DNA from: Podospora comata
Lineage: Eukaryota; Ascomycota; Sordariomycetes; Sordariales; Podosporaceae
Assembly (NCBI GenBank): GCA_017354895.1
Contig: CP071494.1
Coordinates: forward strand, 3,038,001 to 3,102,000
Direction of reading: 5' to 3'
Length of the DNA stretch: 64,000 nt
This document shows, piece after piece, positions 1-10,934 of the stretch. The position numbers and the translations under genes are program-made. Position 1 is the stretch's first letter, and each line of letters begins with the position of its first letter. The notes under the pieces are model-generated. The model was not told where the DNA came from, made no database searches, and was given only the letters and a program-made list of their open reading frames with translations.

Positions 1-128
1 ATCTCACAAATCCAACCTCACCGTCTGTTTCTCCCTTTTTCATCCGATCCGCCATACCCGCCCACAATCCACTCTAGCTACCTCCTCCACGTCCGCAACA
101 CCCCCTGCGTACCAGCATTAGACACAAA

Positions 129-1085
129 ATGATGCCATCACCACCAGAAACGGAACAAGAATGCGACTCAAACGACCCGGTGGATATCTTGTCCGACAGG
201 GACCTGGCACGATACATCGCCAAAGCCCGCCAACATCGTGAGTCGGACACGATAGAGAATAACACACTGCTTCTCACTTCCCGATACATCACTAAGTTCT
301 ACACCACGCTATCACACGCGAAAGATGTCGAAGTAGCGATATTACAAGCCCACGCGCTGGGCATCCGAGCCCCAGAGTTGAAGCGCGTCATCAAAGCAAA
401 GGATGGCACCTATGAGTGCATAATGACACGGATACAAGGCGTGACATTAGAAAGTTGCTGGCCGGACTTATCCCTCTTCACCACCATCCGACTAGCCATC
501 CAACTGCGAACAATAGTCCAAAGAATGAGAAGGATAACCCGACCAACGGCTGGCTCGTTGGGGACAGGGATATGCAGGAGTTTCTGGCTGGAGGAGTTTT
601 ACGGCGTGCCATCGCATGCCTCTGCCGCGGTGGTGGGACAAATCGTCAATTTCTGGTGCGGGTTTCAGAGTTATGGCCGGGAGAGGAGAAAAACACTGGC
701 TGAGCACAGAGAGAGTTGTAAGATGGTGGAGCAGGACGCGGGAGGGCAGGAGTTGGTGTTTACACACCACGACCTCGCCCCGAGGAATATCATCGTCGAG
801 TCGGGGACGTCAAAACTGTGGCTGGTGGACTGGGACGAAAGCGGCTTTTACCCCCGATACTTTGAATACGCCGGCATGAGAAACCTCGAATACCCGCCAG
901 AATGGGGCTGGTACGGCGAGTGGAGGTGGAAAATATTCTGCTGGATCGTCGCCGGGTTTTGTTCCTACGACAAACAAGCCGAGATGTTGAGGGATATCAG
1001 ACAAAAGGCCGGGAGGTTCCCAGGAGGGAGGAGGTTCAACATCAAAGCTGGAGTGACGCCTTCGGAGAGGCCAGTGGATGATTGA
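129..1085 (+). CDS. APH-fold phosphotransferase-like protein
   Basis: Single-exon protein of 318 residues in the aminoglycoside phosphotransferase / protein-kinase-like fold. The visible catalytic core is HHDLAPRN (about residues 213-220), the Brenner-type HxDxxxxN motif, followed about 20 residues later by LVDWDESGF, the metal-binding DW/DFD element. Many fungal proteins of this family have unknown substrates, so a small-molecule kinase role is a family inference; antibiotic resistance should not be assumed. The start is the first of two adjacent ATGs. The N-terminal 60 residues are charged and variable, as is usual here. It converges with the Zn2Cys6 gene on the opposite strand. No intron is needed. 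Confidence 0.8.
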   Translation: MMPSPPETEQECDSNDPVDILSDRDLARYIAKARQHRESDTIENNTLLLTSRYITKFYTTLSHAKDVEVAILQAHALGIRAPELKRVIKAKDGTYECIMTRIQGVTLESCWPDLSLFTTIRLAIQLRTIVQRMRRITRPTAGSLGTGICRSFWLEEFYGVPSHASAAVVGQIVNFWCGFQSYGRERRKTLAEHRESCKMVEQDAGGQELVFTHHDLAPRNIIVESGTSKLWLVDWDESGFYPRYFEYAGMRNLEYPPEWGWYGEWRWKIFCWIVAGFCSYDKQAEMLRDIRQKAGRFPGGRRFNIKAGVTPSERPVDD

Positions 1086-1173
1086 TGAGTGATACCAAAA
1101 ATGGGCGTTGTTGATGATGAATTGAATAAAACGCAAATGTCGTGTACGCATGCTCGAAAATCAGTCATAAACT

Positions 1174-1281
1174 AAAGGAATGACAAATGAAACTCCTGAG
1201 CTCCAAAAACATGCAACCCTTCGTCTGTAACAAAGCTCTTCCCCAATAAAGCCTGCTCCAACTCCCCTGGTTATGCAAAAA

Positions 1282-1315
<34 letters not shown>

Positions 1316-1319
1316 AATG
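1174..1319 (+). repeat. Poly(A)-ended segment between 9-bp direct repeats
   Basis: The 9-mer AAAGGAATG occurs at 1174-1182 and again at 1311-1319. Between them lies about 95 bp of unique sequence with AATAAA at 1245-1250, then 26 nt later a poly(A) tract (1277-1310, interrupted by one G). Signal, cleavage-like spacing, tail and flanking direct repeat together look like the 3' end of a polyadenylated RNA inserted by target-primed reverse transcription. The source RNA is not recognisable. Confidence 0.45.
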
Positions 1320-1352
1320 CCCGCTTTGAATGCTCTCTTTCTGTCTCCTCTC

Positions 1353-4014
1353 TCATTCATCGTCATAAATCTCCACATCATGTGCCGGTGACCACCCGTT
1401 CGGCTCCTCGCTTCCCAAAAACATCACCTCTGGCCCCATCCTGGGCGGAACAATCTTGGACGTGACCTTGTTGCTGATGCCGCAAATACCCATGCTTCTT
1501 GTGTCCCATCGGAAGGGAGCCGATGCCCCCTCGCGGCTCCAGTCAACATCGCTAGAGAAGAAATTGGGTTTCTCCGAAGGTAAACCTCGCTCGAGCATCT
1601 CGGATTTGCACGGCTGCGTGACGGTGGTGGGCTCGGTGGTACCGCGAGCGTTAGGGTCTCCCCAGGGCCGGCAAAGCGCGTAGAGAAGTGAGACGGATAG
1701 CTTGGCCAGGTCAGGGTCGGCGTCCTTGGGGATGCGGAGCAGATACTCCCACTTTTCCGACGGGGCGCTGGTGTGTTCAGAGGTATTGCTAGACACCTCC
1801 GGCTCCGGGGTGGCTACCGGGTCCTCCACAAGGTCGGGTGGGGGAGGAACCCAGTCCTCAATCCGTTGTCTGTCAGATCGGCATGTTTCACCGAATTCCA
1901 GGAGCTTTTCGTAAATACTGGACAATCTGATAAGGAAGCGCAGGGCGACGGGATCAATGGTTCCACAGTAGCGAAGGACATCGAGGCAGCCTCGGGCCCT
2001 GTTCATGTCCTCAGTCCACGATGACTCGGGATGCTTATGAAGCATCTTCTGGGCGGCCGAGTGCAGGATAACGACACATGATGTGTGGGTTTGGAAGCTG
2101 TGCGGACAGGTGGTCAGCATGATGACAAGCAGGAAAATAATTGCCGACCAGCTAATGACTTACATGACCAGCCAGCAGCGCTTGAAAATGCCTTTATCAG
2201 CGTAGAGGAGCCCAAGGATCCGAGCGGAGTCCCTGCCTGCCTCCACACCCAATTTGACCAGCTTGATAACAGTGGAATTATTGGTGTCTAGGAGACTCTC
2301 GTCCCCTGCCTTGATAGACCGAATCGTCTGGGCAGCTAGCCTGCGATAGACCAGTATGAAAGCACCAAGGTAGAGTAGATGTATATGGTAAATGGACCAA
2401 CGGGCATGCGGTGAGACGTTGAAGTTGCCCAGGTTTGTCAGTTGCATATCGGATGGGAGCTTCCCGTGCCAGTCCTCAAGCTGCTTGATGATACCATCCA
2501 TACCGCCGGTGGTGATGTCTTTGTAAGCCAGACGATTCTTCAAGATTCCTGCCTTGAGTAAGGATATCTTGGTCATTTCGGTTTGAATCCCTGAGGCTTG
2601 TCAGTAAAGCGGCAGGATCATGGTCGTGGGAAGCATAGATGACCTACTCTCTCCAAGTTCCTTTGTGTAAATGTCGACTTCGTTCTCTGCAAGCTGTTTT
2701 TTACATCAGATCAGCATGGCGAATTTCGCAAATAGGGGACCGGGGTCATGGTCTTACTGGCACCACTTTCTCAAAAGCCGAGTCATCAGCGCCGGAGATG
2801 TAGCCAAGGGTAGAGGCAAGCCAGCTGTTGAAGAACATCAAAGTCCTCCAAGTTTTTCTGAACTCGACCCATTCCTGCTCGGTCAACTGGTCGGCGTTGC
2901 AGACTCCAGCAGTGTCGCTTTGTCGGTGGCACATGGTAAGTCCTGTCTCGATGTATGCCAGAGCAACAGTCCCCTTGTTGTTGATATTGTACATGGCAAG
3001 CAAGGTGCAGACTTTGATGGCCAGCAGGGGCCCAAACTCGAGGATATCCGTGTACAACAGGCGAGCAGCAGAATAGAGAAGTTCATCTGTCCCTTTTTCG
3101 AACTCATTGGGGTTGTATTGGACACCTATGGCTGCGACGATGGCGAGGCAGCCAATAGAGACCCGTTCGTCAAGCTTGGGGCGGTTGTCAAAACCGAACA
3201 CTGCCCTATGATGCTGATTGACCTGTTCGACTGTGAAGACATGAAACAGTTTGCCGCTCGAGCTGTAGAAGCTCTGGACACCAGCCCACATTGTTTTTGC
3301 ACTGGGGAGGGCAGCGAGATACAAGTTCACCGGGTCGTGTAGCCTTGCTGACACGGATAAAGCCACCAACGTCGAGGAGGAAGATGTCGGCGCCCGTGAA
3401 TCCACGGAACCTGTCCGAGAGCCGGCAATGGAAGTGACGGGGCCGGACAGCCTGCTGTTGCTGGAGCCAGAGCCGAACTCCGTCACGCTTGGAGCGACGG
3501 CTGCCGGAGGGCTTTGAGATTCGCCGCCGCTATCGGTACCGCCGAGGACGACGGCGGGATCATCTCCAGCACGGATGCGCTGTAGCAGCTCTTCGGCCTC
3601 CTCGCTGGAGTTGTACTGCAGCGCGCTCATCAGTTTCTCAAGCGCTTCGAGGCGCGCTTGCTTAGCCGCCTGAAGGGATTGGCCCTCCTCTCCCTCGTAG
3701 CCGCAAGGTTTGTCCTTGGAAGCGCATCCTCCGCATCTCGGACGCGCGCCATCACACTGGAGCCGGCAGAAGAAGCAAAAGTCAGATCACTGCTGTTCAA
3801 GTACCCGGTGATAACGGAGGTTGCTTACTCTAGCTTTGAAACGCCGACACGTGTGGCAGGCCTGGGTGACGGCCTTGAGGCGTTTCGTCTGCTGGCGGCT
3901 CCCCCCGCTGAAGATCGACGACGGCCCTGAACGTGGGCCGGAGAAAACTCCGTCTCTCTCTCGTTTGGTAGAAGCGGGCTGGATGGGTTGGTAGGTCGTT
4001 GGTGGCGGGGCCAT
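1353..4014 (-). CDS. Zn2Cys6 fungal transcription factor
   Basis: Five exons: 4014-3829, 3756-2758, 2693-2648, 2590-2164 and 2097-1353, giving about 800 residues. The binuclear zinc cluster is complete: Cys53, 56, 63, 70, 73 and 80 (CHTCRRFKAR then CDGARPRCGGC), with intron 1 (72 bp) splitting the motif between Cys56 and Cys63, a common position in fungi. A helical linker follows (SALQYNSSEEAEELLQRI), then the fungal-specific middle homology region in exons 2-4. The C-terminus is acidic. All introns are 57-72 bp GT-AG and keep phase. The start is the ATG at 4014; a longer in-frame reading begins only with TTG. Predicted nuclear sequence-specific regulator; targets unknown. Confidence 0.87.
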
Positions 4015-5959
4015 CTCCGGAGAGCGGCTGTTTGGATCACTGACCAAAGCCCGTCGGATCGCGCGTTTTGTGCTTGGGAGTGGGGCTGTCTAGGGCACGT
4101 CGCTAGGCAGCTTATGTCTAGAGCGGTGGACTCCGCGGACATCAACGGGGTTTAGGGGTTTAGAGATTCTTGGAACTTGTCGGTATGGAGTAAAACAAAA
4201 GGCAACAGTCGATGGGGTTTTTTGTTAGATGGAGAAACCTGCCATGGTAGATCTCCTGAGGGAAGGCACACACCGCGAGCTACGACCACGCAGGATTAAA
4301 ACGCGGGGAAACCTGGCCGGGGCCGAGAAACGAGAATTGTATGGAGAAGACATCCGCCCCCCTCCCAAGACTTTTTGCAACAAAATAATTGCAAATTTGA
4401 TAGCCGCCCACTCGCCCACATACGCCTTCGACGCCTCCTATTGCTTGAACATGCAGCCAGCGTCATCTTCGACCCCGCCGGGATTGATTAGGGCTTCCGG
4501 CTGACCACTGGCAGGGCAGAGGGGCTCGACGCACCGTCGACGGGTTCGAAGGTGGCGTCCCCTTCGTGCAGCAGCGACATGGGCTCGGAAGGCGGCTGGC
4601 GTGGGCCCGAAAAGCAATTCGTGTGTGTCTAAGTGTCAGGCTGGGCCGTGGTATTGGGCAGGTGTTGGCGACCTTCAGGCTCGACTTTTGAGTGCCTTCT
4701 TCTCCACTTTGGGGCGAGACATTTCGCCAGGTCACACCTGATGGCCCCCTTTGCTAGCGGTGTGCAGTGACCCTCCTTCCCTTTTGCACCACATACAGGA
4801 AGGCACACAATGCCAATATCCGCATCATAGACAAGCCGTCACCGCGCTGTGTGTTTCGCTATATCTCATCATGAAAACTCTCTAAGCATCATTCCCTGAA
4901 ACCATGAATGAAGCTAATAGCAATATCCTCCCCGATCATCCCCCCCAGCCCTATGCTCAAACAATCTGCAGGCCAGCCTCCTTCATTCAGATAACGCTAA
5001 TGCAAGACTGAATATTGGTGAAAAAGGGCGAACCTGACCTTGTAGAGGAGTGCTAAAAAGGAGGAAACAATGGTGATCGGGTTCGGTTTAGACTGGAGTG
5101 ATATGTCCAACTGTGACCGCCATAGGATGGTGGACATCTTCTAATCGTTCCAATCCGCTGACAAAGTCTCCTTCCAAGCAGCATCGGCGAAAAATGCATA
5201 AAAACCAAAGTACGTGCTAGTTATACTAGCTGTTGCACCACTGTAAACGCCGATGAGATGAGCAGCACGGAATTTGGTTTTCAAAAGGAGTAGGCGTTAC
5301 AGTGGAGAGTTCGCACGGGAACATCCGTGTTGGTGTCGGAATAGAACTATATAGATTGCATCAAGATGTTAGAGAATGTTTCTATAGCGAAAGCTTACTT
5401 TGCTTACCACAATGAGTGGTTTGAACACCACGCTGGAAGAACTTGCTCATCATTGCGGCTGGGATTATTGAAGATGGGAAGAGGAGTTTATAAACGACCG
5501 ACTCAGTCGGTTGTAACGACTGGAATGGCGAAAAGTGAACTTGTGATAAGAAGCGAATTGGCAAAAAGTGACTTGTGTTGATAACTTGAACCGTTGATGG
5601 GTTACTGTTGTTGGTCAAGGAGAAGAAAAGTTGAAGTTGAGAAGCTGAGTCCAGATTTTAAGGATGGCCCCCACCAAGACTGAGCAAAGTATGGTGTGTT
5701 TGGACGTGCGCCTGAAGGGAAAAGGTGAAATCTCATTGGTCTCGTTTCATAAAGTTAAAAGTCACTTCTATCAGAGGCGAACCCCAACCCTCGTGCTGTA
5801 ATCTGCACCTGCCCTCTTGTTGCCCTCCGTCATCATGTGCTCACGGAAGAAATATGGCTAATTTCATTGGGAGCTTCACGGTGAGCACTTCGGTGGCGAT
5901 GTGGGTTATAAAAAGAAATATGCCGAGGACTGCGAATTGAATAACATCAATCCTGCATC
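4015..5959. other. Intergenic region between divergent genes
   Basis: No convincing gene is seen on either strand. It should hold the promoters of the Zn2Cys6 gene (leftward) and the esterase-like gene (rightward). Only the TATA element at 5907 was recognised. Confidence 0.5.
5907..5915 (+). promoter_or_regulatory. TATA box of the esterase-like gene
   Basis: TATAAAAAG lies 45 nt upstream of the ATG at 5960, so transcription would give a very short leader, or might start near the internal ATG at 6071. Confidence 0.5.
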
Positions 5960-7513
5960 ATGAAACCATTATCCAGAGGACCTTGTATGTTGAGGCCTTC
6001 TACTTCGTATGCGAGTATTCAAGCTCGAAACCTGTCTCCTCAAACCCGTTTCACGAGACACTCGTCCAAAATGACCACCAAGCCACAACCCCGGCCCCCC
6101 CCCCCTGAAAATCACACCGTAGAGCTTCTCCGCCGGCACCTCACACCCGTCCCACCCATCTCACAATCCTCTTCAACCCTCACCAACTTCTTCGCCCCCT
6201 TTGCCCACAACGAAACCAAAATAATCCTAATCGGCGACTCCACCCACGGCACCTCGGAATTCTACCAAGCCCGCGCCGAACTCACAAAGTACTTTATCCA
6301 ACACCACGGCTTCAACATCGTCGCCGTAGAAGCCGACTGGCCCGACGCCGAAGCCATCGACAAACATGTCCGCCCTCGCTCCCCATCCGCTCCCTCCATC
6401 ACCCAAGACAGAGAGAAGCCCTTTCAGCGCTTTCCCACTTGGATGTGGCGGAACGTCGAGTTTCAGAACTTTACCAAATGGTTGAAGGAGTGGAATGAAG
6501 GGAAGGACAGCAAGACTGAGGCAGTGGGGTTTTACGGGTTGGATTTGTATTCACTGGGCAAGTCAATGCAAGCTGTGGTGGATTACCTTGACAAAATTGA
6601 TCCCGAGATGGCAAAGGTGGCACAAAAAAGGTACGAGAGAATGATGATGTGGGCGGAGGAGCCGCACGAGTATGGGTTGGAGGCGCTTGCGGCTGGGTTT
6701 AAGGGATGTGAGAAGGATGTGATGGAGATTTTGAATAGCTTGCTGAGGAAGAGGGTTGAGTACGAGAGCATGATTTGGGATGGGGAGGAGTTTCATTCTG
6801 GGGAGCAGAATGCGACGTTGGTCAAAGGTACGAGGAACGTCAAGACGACTGCCACGCTGAAGCTAACTGGAGTATTAGATGCGGAACAATATTACAAAGC
6901 GATGTGCTACGGCCGCGACGAGTCATGGAATCTGAGAGACAAACACATGTTTGAAACGTTGAACCGAATCATCAAGCACCGATCGAGGAGCACGCCGTCC
7001 AAGGCCATTGTCTGGGCGCATAACAGCCACATTGGCGATGCGCGTGCCACCAGTATGGGCTGGTCGAACGATCAACTCAATATCGGGCAACTCTGCAAAG
7101 AGGCCTACGGAGATCAAGCCCTTACCATAGGTTGTTTGACCAACACCGGAACAGTCGCTGCTGCTCGCAAGTGGGATGGAGATATGCAAGTCATGAAGGT
7201 ACGACCTGGTCTGCCAAACAGCTACGAACAGTTAATGCACGCCACAGCTGTCAAGAACTTTGTTCTGGACCTTCGAGTTGGTCATTGTAACGAGGAGCTG
7301 ATAAAGGCGCTCATGGAAAAACGGTTGGAGAGGTTTGTTGGAGTCATTTACGCTCCTGGCACCGAGAGGCAGTCGCATTACTCCCATGCTGTTTTGCCTG
7401 AACAGTTGGATGGTTTTATCTGGTTCGATGAGACCAAGCATATCGGGGCACTCGAGGTGCACCAGCCCCATACGACAGTCGAATTTGATGAGACATGGCC
7501 ATTCGGTTTGTAA
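5960..7513 (+). CDS. Erythromycin-esterase-like protein
   Basis: Single-exon, 517 residues, of the Erythro_esteras family (PF05139). The family signatures are clear: ILIGDSTHGTSEFY near residues 89-102, VEADWPDAEAID near 118, and WAHNSHIGDARA near 352, carrying the conserved His/Glu/Asp residues of the active centre. The true substrate of fungal members is unknown; macrolide hydrolysis cannot be assumed. The first 37 residues are rich in Ser, Arg and Thr with almost no acidic residues, resembling a mitochondrial presequence; a second ATG at 6071 would give a form without it. An uninterrupted run of 11 C (about 6095-6105) encodes a Pro stretch just after that second start. Confidence 0.88.
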   Translation: MKPLSRGPCMLRPSTSYASIQARNLSPQTRFTRHSSKMTTKPQPRPPPPENHTVELLRRHLTPVPPISQSSSTLTNFFAPFAHNETKIILIGDSTHGTSEFYQARAELTKYFIQHHGFNIVAVEADWPDAEAIDKHVRPRSPSAPSITQDREKPFQRFPTWMWRNVEFQNFTKWLKEWNEGKDSKTEAVGFYGLDLYSLGKSMQAVVDYLDKIDPEMAKVAQKRYERMMMWAEEPHEYGLEALAAGFKGCEKDVMEILNSLLRKRVEYESMIWDGEEFHSGEQNATLVKGTRNVKTTATLKLTGVLDAEQYYKAMCYGRDESWNLRDKHMFETLNRIIKHRSRSTPSKAIVWAHNSHIGDARATSMGWSNDQLNIGQLCKEAYGDQALTIGCLTNTGTVAAARKWDGDMQVMKVRPGLPNSYEQLMHATAVKNFVLDLRVGHCNEELIKALMEKRLERFVGVIYAPGTERQSHYSHAVLPEQLDGFIWFDETKHIGALEVHQPHTTVEFDETWPFGL

Positions 7514-7650
7514 GTTTGGATGACAAAGAATGCATGGGCAAACTGGCGTTTTGGCGTGGGCTGCACGGCAGGAGGTGTACGTCATCTGGTTGTCAGTGCG
7601 CGAGCTTGTCCTCAACACGATGTCATTATGAGCTAGCACTCATGTACACA

Positions 7651-7658
7651 TATAAAAT
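7651..7658 (+). promoter_or_regulatory. TATA box of the CON-6-type gene
   Basis: TATAAAAT lies 81 nt upstream of the ATG at 7732 on the same strand, a typical distance for a highly inducible fungal gene. Confidence 0.5.
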
Positions 7659-7731
7659 TGCAGGAGGAGGGATTTGACGCAGACCTTCTGCCAACAGTCT
7701 CGAGTCCCAACACACCACAAACACCAATATT

Positions 7732-8225
7732 ATGACTGACCCTGGGAACCGTGAGCGCGGCCTTCGGGCTGCTATCAGCAATCCCCGTGTGTCGGAGAGG
7801 GCCAAACAACGGGACCGAGAGATCTTGGAACAGGAATTTGGTGCATCGTTCGAAACAGATCCAACTTCTGCAACAACAAGTGGCAAAAAGAAGGCCTCTT
7901 CCGAGGAATCAATTCCGGACACATCATCGAGGACATTTCGAGCATCCCAAACATACGGCAGCAGGAAAACACGAAGTTCGTCCAGCGGTGATCTTGAAAC
8001 CAGCGCTCCTTCGGCCAGCATGTCATCGACGGTTGATGACAGTAGCATCGACGGCAAGGACAGGGGTAACGTGTAAGTCCCATCGTTCTGCTTGATGCAC
8101 GCTGGTCACTGATATCACGAAGTGTTCGGGGCCTCAAAGCGGCACTTACAAATCCTCATGTCTCGGAAAAGGCCAAAGATCGGGATCGCAAGAAGTTGCA
8201 GGAACTAGGGGAGTCAATAGAGTGA
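7732..8225 (+). CDS. CON-6-type conidiation protein
   Basis: Two exons, 7732-8072 and 8123-8225 (50-bp intron, GTAAGT donor), 147 residues. Two copies of the Con-6 motif (PF10346) frame the protein: RGLRAAISNPRVSERAKQR near the N-terminus and RGLKAALTNPHVSEKAKDR in exon 2. The second copy exists only if the intron is removed, which supports the splice model. The middle is low-complexity Ser/Thr/Lys. CON-6 of Neurospora crassa is a small hydrophilic protein abundant in conidia and degraded at germination; this one is longer because of the linker. A stress- or spore-related function is inferred from the family; no enzyme activity is expected. Confidence 0.87.
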
Positions 8226-8951
8226 CAGCCGCCAACTTTGTGTGATCATAAACGCCTTATGTTGTGTTGGGTGCATGGCTGTCACATCGGGTAACGAGAT
8301 ACGCGGCCCCTGGAGTTGAACAGATTGGTACCAGAATGGAAATAACGCGCGGCCAACAGGGGGGAGGTAATGGTCAGCCACACTAGTTAGGACAAAAAAA
8401 CCTGTAATCGCTCGGTTCCGACGGCGAGTGATCGCATCGATGAATGGTTCGATGTGGTTGTGTTGTGCCCCGCTTTTAACGTCAATCCTCCAGAAGGCTT
8501 GGAGAAACGGTTGGGAGAGGGAAGCTAGATCGACCGCCATGATTTCATCCAAGCCTTCGCCGTTCCACTGTGCATCTTTAAAAGAACACGAATGTCCATA
8601 ATCCACAGGTATGGTGTTTGAGAAGGACAGACTCCTTACCACAACTCAGGTACCCGAAACTCGTCAATAATTCTTGACGTTCGACGATAAACACAGGCTC
8701 AAAATGCACCACGTCGACATGTTGCACCACTGGACGACTCCAGAGAAACATGCACCTGCACCATCGCAACCGGCGGCGGCGCCACAATCGAGAGGCCCTC
8801 CTCCTGGTGCAACTACAAGTTCCTCAACTTCAAATAGCCCCCTCGGCGCCAGCAATCCCAGCTCGAATCCACCACAACCACTATCACCGCCAGGTAGACT
8901 CGCAAGTCAGATTTCACGCAGCAACAACAATACGCCGAGACCTTCGACAAG
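8226..8951. other. Intergenic region and probable 5' leader
   Basis: No convincing gene. The right part (about 8700-8951) is probably leader of the next gene; it holds a Pro/Ser-rich open frame from the ATG at 8704 that overlaps the next start in another frame and resembles no family. Confidence 0.4.
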
Positions 8952-9264
8952 ATGGCATCTTCTGAACCTGCCTCCCAGGAGCCAGTCGGTTCCGAGACCG
9001 TTGAGCAGCCCGAATATGCCGCCGTCTCCGATGTTAAGCCCGACGTGAAGGAGGAGGAGGATAAGACTGCGAGTGAGGGGGAGACGAAGCTGGGTGAGGT
9101 ATGTTGGTTTTTTTTGTTTTCTCGATGTGATGATAGTGTGTGTGCTGACGTTGGGACAGACCGCAGAAGGAGAGGCACAGGAGGGTGAATCTGCTGTGAC
9201 AGAGGGGGAGACACAGCAGGAGGAGGAGGTTGAGGAGCGGAAGCCGAAGAATAGATTTTGGTGA
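8952..9264 (+). CDS. Small acidic protein, function unknown
   Basis: Two exons, 8952-9098 and 9160-9264 (61-bp intron, GTATGT donor, CAG acceptor), 83 residues. About a third of the residues are Glu or Asp; there is no signal peptide, membrane segment or known motif. It ends in a basic-aromatic tail, ERKPKNRFW. The start ATG has a good context (ACAAGATGGC). Removing the intron extends the acidic pattern unchanged into exon 2, which argues that the model is real. It looks intrinsically disordered. Family not recognised and function not assigned. Confidence 0.55.
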
Positions 9265-9734
9265 TAGATGCGTTGTGAATTGAGTTTTTGTTTTGCAGCC
9301 ATGCACGCTTCTCACTGGAACACAACGAGTGCCATCGGAAGCCGGAGTGAAACAACGGAAGTAAGCCGGACAACGGCCCGGAGCGGAGCGGCACGGCGAT
9401 ATCCACTCCCGGCCCCACATCTGACGTTCAACGGCTCTTGCCTTTTCGGGAAGTGGTGATGTCATGACCGGGGCAAACTCTCCAGCGTAATTGATTGTTT
9501 GAACAACTTGATAACGTCACGATGATAATGCGTTTTTGGTGGAGGTGGTGCCTGAAGGAGATATAGGGGACTTCCTTGAACGGTTTTGGTTCCATGCATT
9601 TTCATCTCATCTCATCTCAACTTAACCATCAACACCACCTGTCCTTATTGACCCTAACGACATCACACATCTCACAACACCCCACAGCAATCACCTCTAC
9701 GAAATAATAACAGAAAACAGAAACAACGACAAAA
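9265..9734. other. Intergenic region with leader of the SDR gene
   Basis: No gene seen. The last 130 bp are A/C-rich, as in highly expressed fungal leaders, and end in CAAAAATG at the next start. Confidence 0.4.
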
Positions 9735-10736
9735 ATGCAATCCGTCCTCCAGTCCACCACCGGCCTCGGCCCAACCCCCGTCCACCCCTCCAACCTGGAC
9801 GGCAAAGTCGCCATCGTCACTGGCGGCGCCCTCGGAATCGGCTTCGAAGTCTCCCGCGCCCTCGCCAACGCCGGCTGCAGAGTGATTATGGTCAACCGCA
9901 AAGAAGAACAAGGCGACGACGCCATCTCCACCATCAAGTCGGAGTCGCCGAATGCGCAAGTCGAGTGGAAGGGCTGCGACCTCGGCTCGCTCAAGGAAGT
10001 CAGAGAGGTCTTCTCCGACCTTCGAAACTCGCTCGATCGGTTGGATTACTTGGTTTTGTCGGCGGGGATCAACACTAATCAGTATGGGCTTGATGCCGAT
10101 GGGATTGACAGGCACTTTGGGGTGAACTTTCTGGGGCACTTTTACGCGGTGAATCAGCTTTGGCCCTTGCTGCGCAAGACGGACAAGGTGCTTGGGGGAA
10201 AGCCGAGGGTAGTGTTTGAGGCGAGCGAGATGCATAGGGGGGCACCGAAGAATGTGCACTTTGCCAGTTTGGAGGAGATCAATGATGAGAAGTTGGGGCC
10301 GACGGAGTTGTATGCGAGGACGAAGCTTGCCATGATTTTGTTTGCAAAGTATGGGCTTGCCGGCAAGGTGATTAAGGAGAATGGAGATGGGATTATTGCT
10401 GTTTCGGTGCATCCTGGGGCGGTCAATACTGCGATGCAGCAGCAGTGGAAGGATGCATATCCGGGGATTGCAGGCAAGTTGCTGACGTGGGCGATGTTGT
10501 CGTTTGGGAGGGATGTGGAGCAGGGTTCTTATAGTGCGTTGTGGGCGTTGACGAGTCCTAAGATTGAGGAGGAGAATATGAATGGGTGGTACTTTAATGA
10601 TCCTGATACGCCGGGGAAGGAGTCGGCGCAGGCTTCGGATGAGAAGTTGGGGATTGCATTGTTCGATTTGTCGGAGAGGATTATCAAGGAGAAGGTTGGA
10701 GAGGATGCTCTTGTTGACTGGAAGGAGTGTGCTTAA
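9735..10736 (+). CDS. Short-chain dehydrogenase/reductase
   Basis: Single exon, 333 residues, classical SDR fold. The nucleotide-binding motif is TGGALGIG (residues 29-36, TGxxxGIG), with the acceptor strand VNRKEEQ beyond it. The NAG element is represented by LSAGI, and the catalytic YxxxK by YARTK (Tyr193, Lys197), followed by the HPGAVNT loop near residue 225. The length and the early start suit the WW-domain-oxidoreductase / retinol-dehydrogenase-like group that fungi hold in many copies. It should be a cytosolic NAD(P)-dependent oxidoreductase; the substrate cannot be read. Codon use shifts from C-ending in the first 300 bp to G/T-ending later, without any reading-frame break. Confidence 0.9.
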   Translation: MQSVLQSTTGLGPTPVHPSNLDGKVAIVTGGALGIGFEVSRALANAGCRVIMVNRKEEQGDDAISTIKSESPNAQVEWKGCDLGSLKEVREVFSDLRNSLDRLDYLVLSAGINTNQYGLDADGIDRHFGVNFLGHFYAVNQLWPLLRKTDKVLGGKPRVVFEASEMHRGAPKNVHFASLEEINDEKLGPTELYARTKLAMILFAKYGLAGKVIKENGDGIIAVSVHPGAVNTAMQQQWKDAYPGIAGKLLTWAMLSFGRDVEQGSYSALWALTSPKIEEENMNGWYFNDPDTPGKESAQASDEKLGIALFDLSERIIKEKVGEDALVDWKECA

Positions 10737-10934
10737 TTTGGGGTGGTGTGAGAGGTGCAAGACGCTTGTATGATAAACATGAGATGGACAGAGAGCAATC
10801 GAGCATTGTCACTGATCACCAAAAAGGGTTATATGCGCCTGACAAAAGTCCAGCCATCCATCTAACTCTTCTTCATTATCTTGGTGTGTCTATGCACAGA
10901 ATCTTCCATCCGGCATTACTGTGCAACAGGACAA

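Noticed and set aside
129-1085. Antibiotic-resistance phosphotransferase
   Set aside because: The fold is shared by many fungal kinases of unknown substrate; nothing in the sequence points to aminoglycosides.
5960-7513. Macrolide resistance by erythromycin esterase
   Set aside because: Family membership is clear, but fungal members are widespread and lack evidence for macrolide hydrolysis.
8704-9045. Pro/Ser-rich frame overlapping the small acidic protein
   Set aside because: No family resemblance, overlaps the better-supported start in another frame; it may be only an upstream frame in the leader.
9672-10760. Open frame of 362 codons opposite the short-chain dehydrogenase
   Set aside because: Antisense shadow of a clear SDR gene, with low-complexity His/Arg/Pro/Leu composition and no motif.
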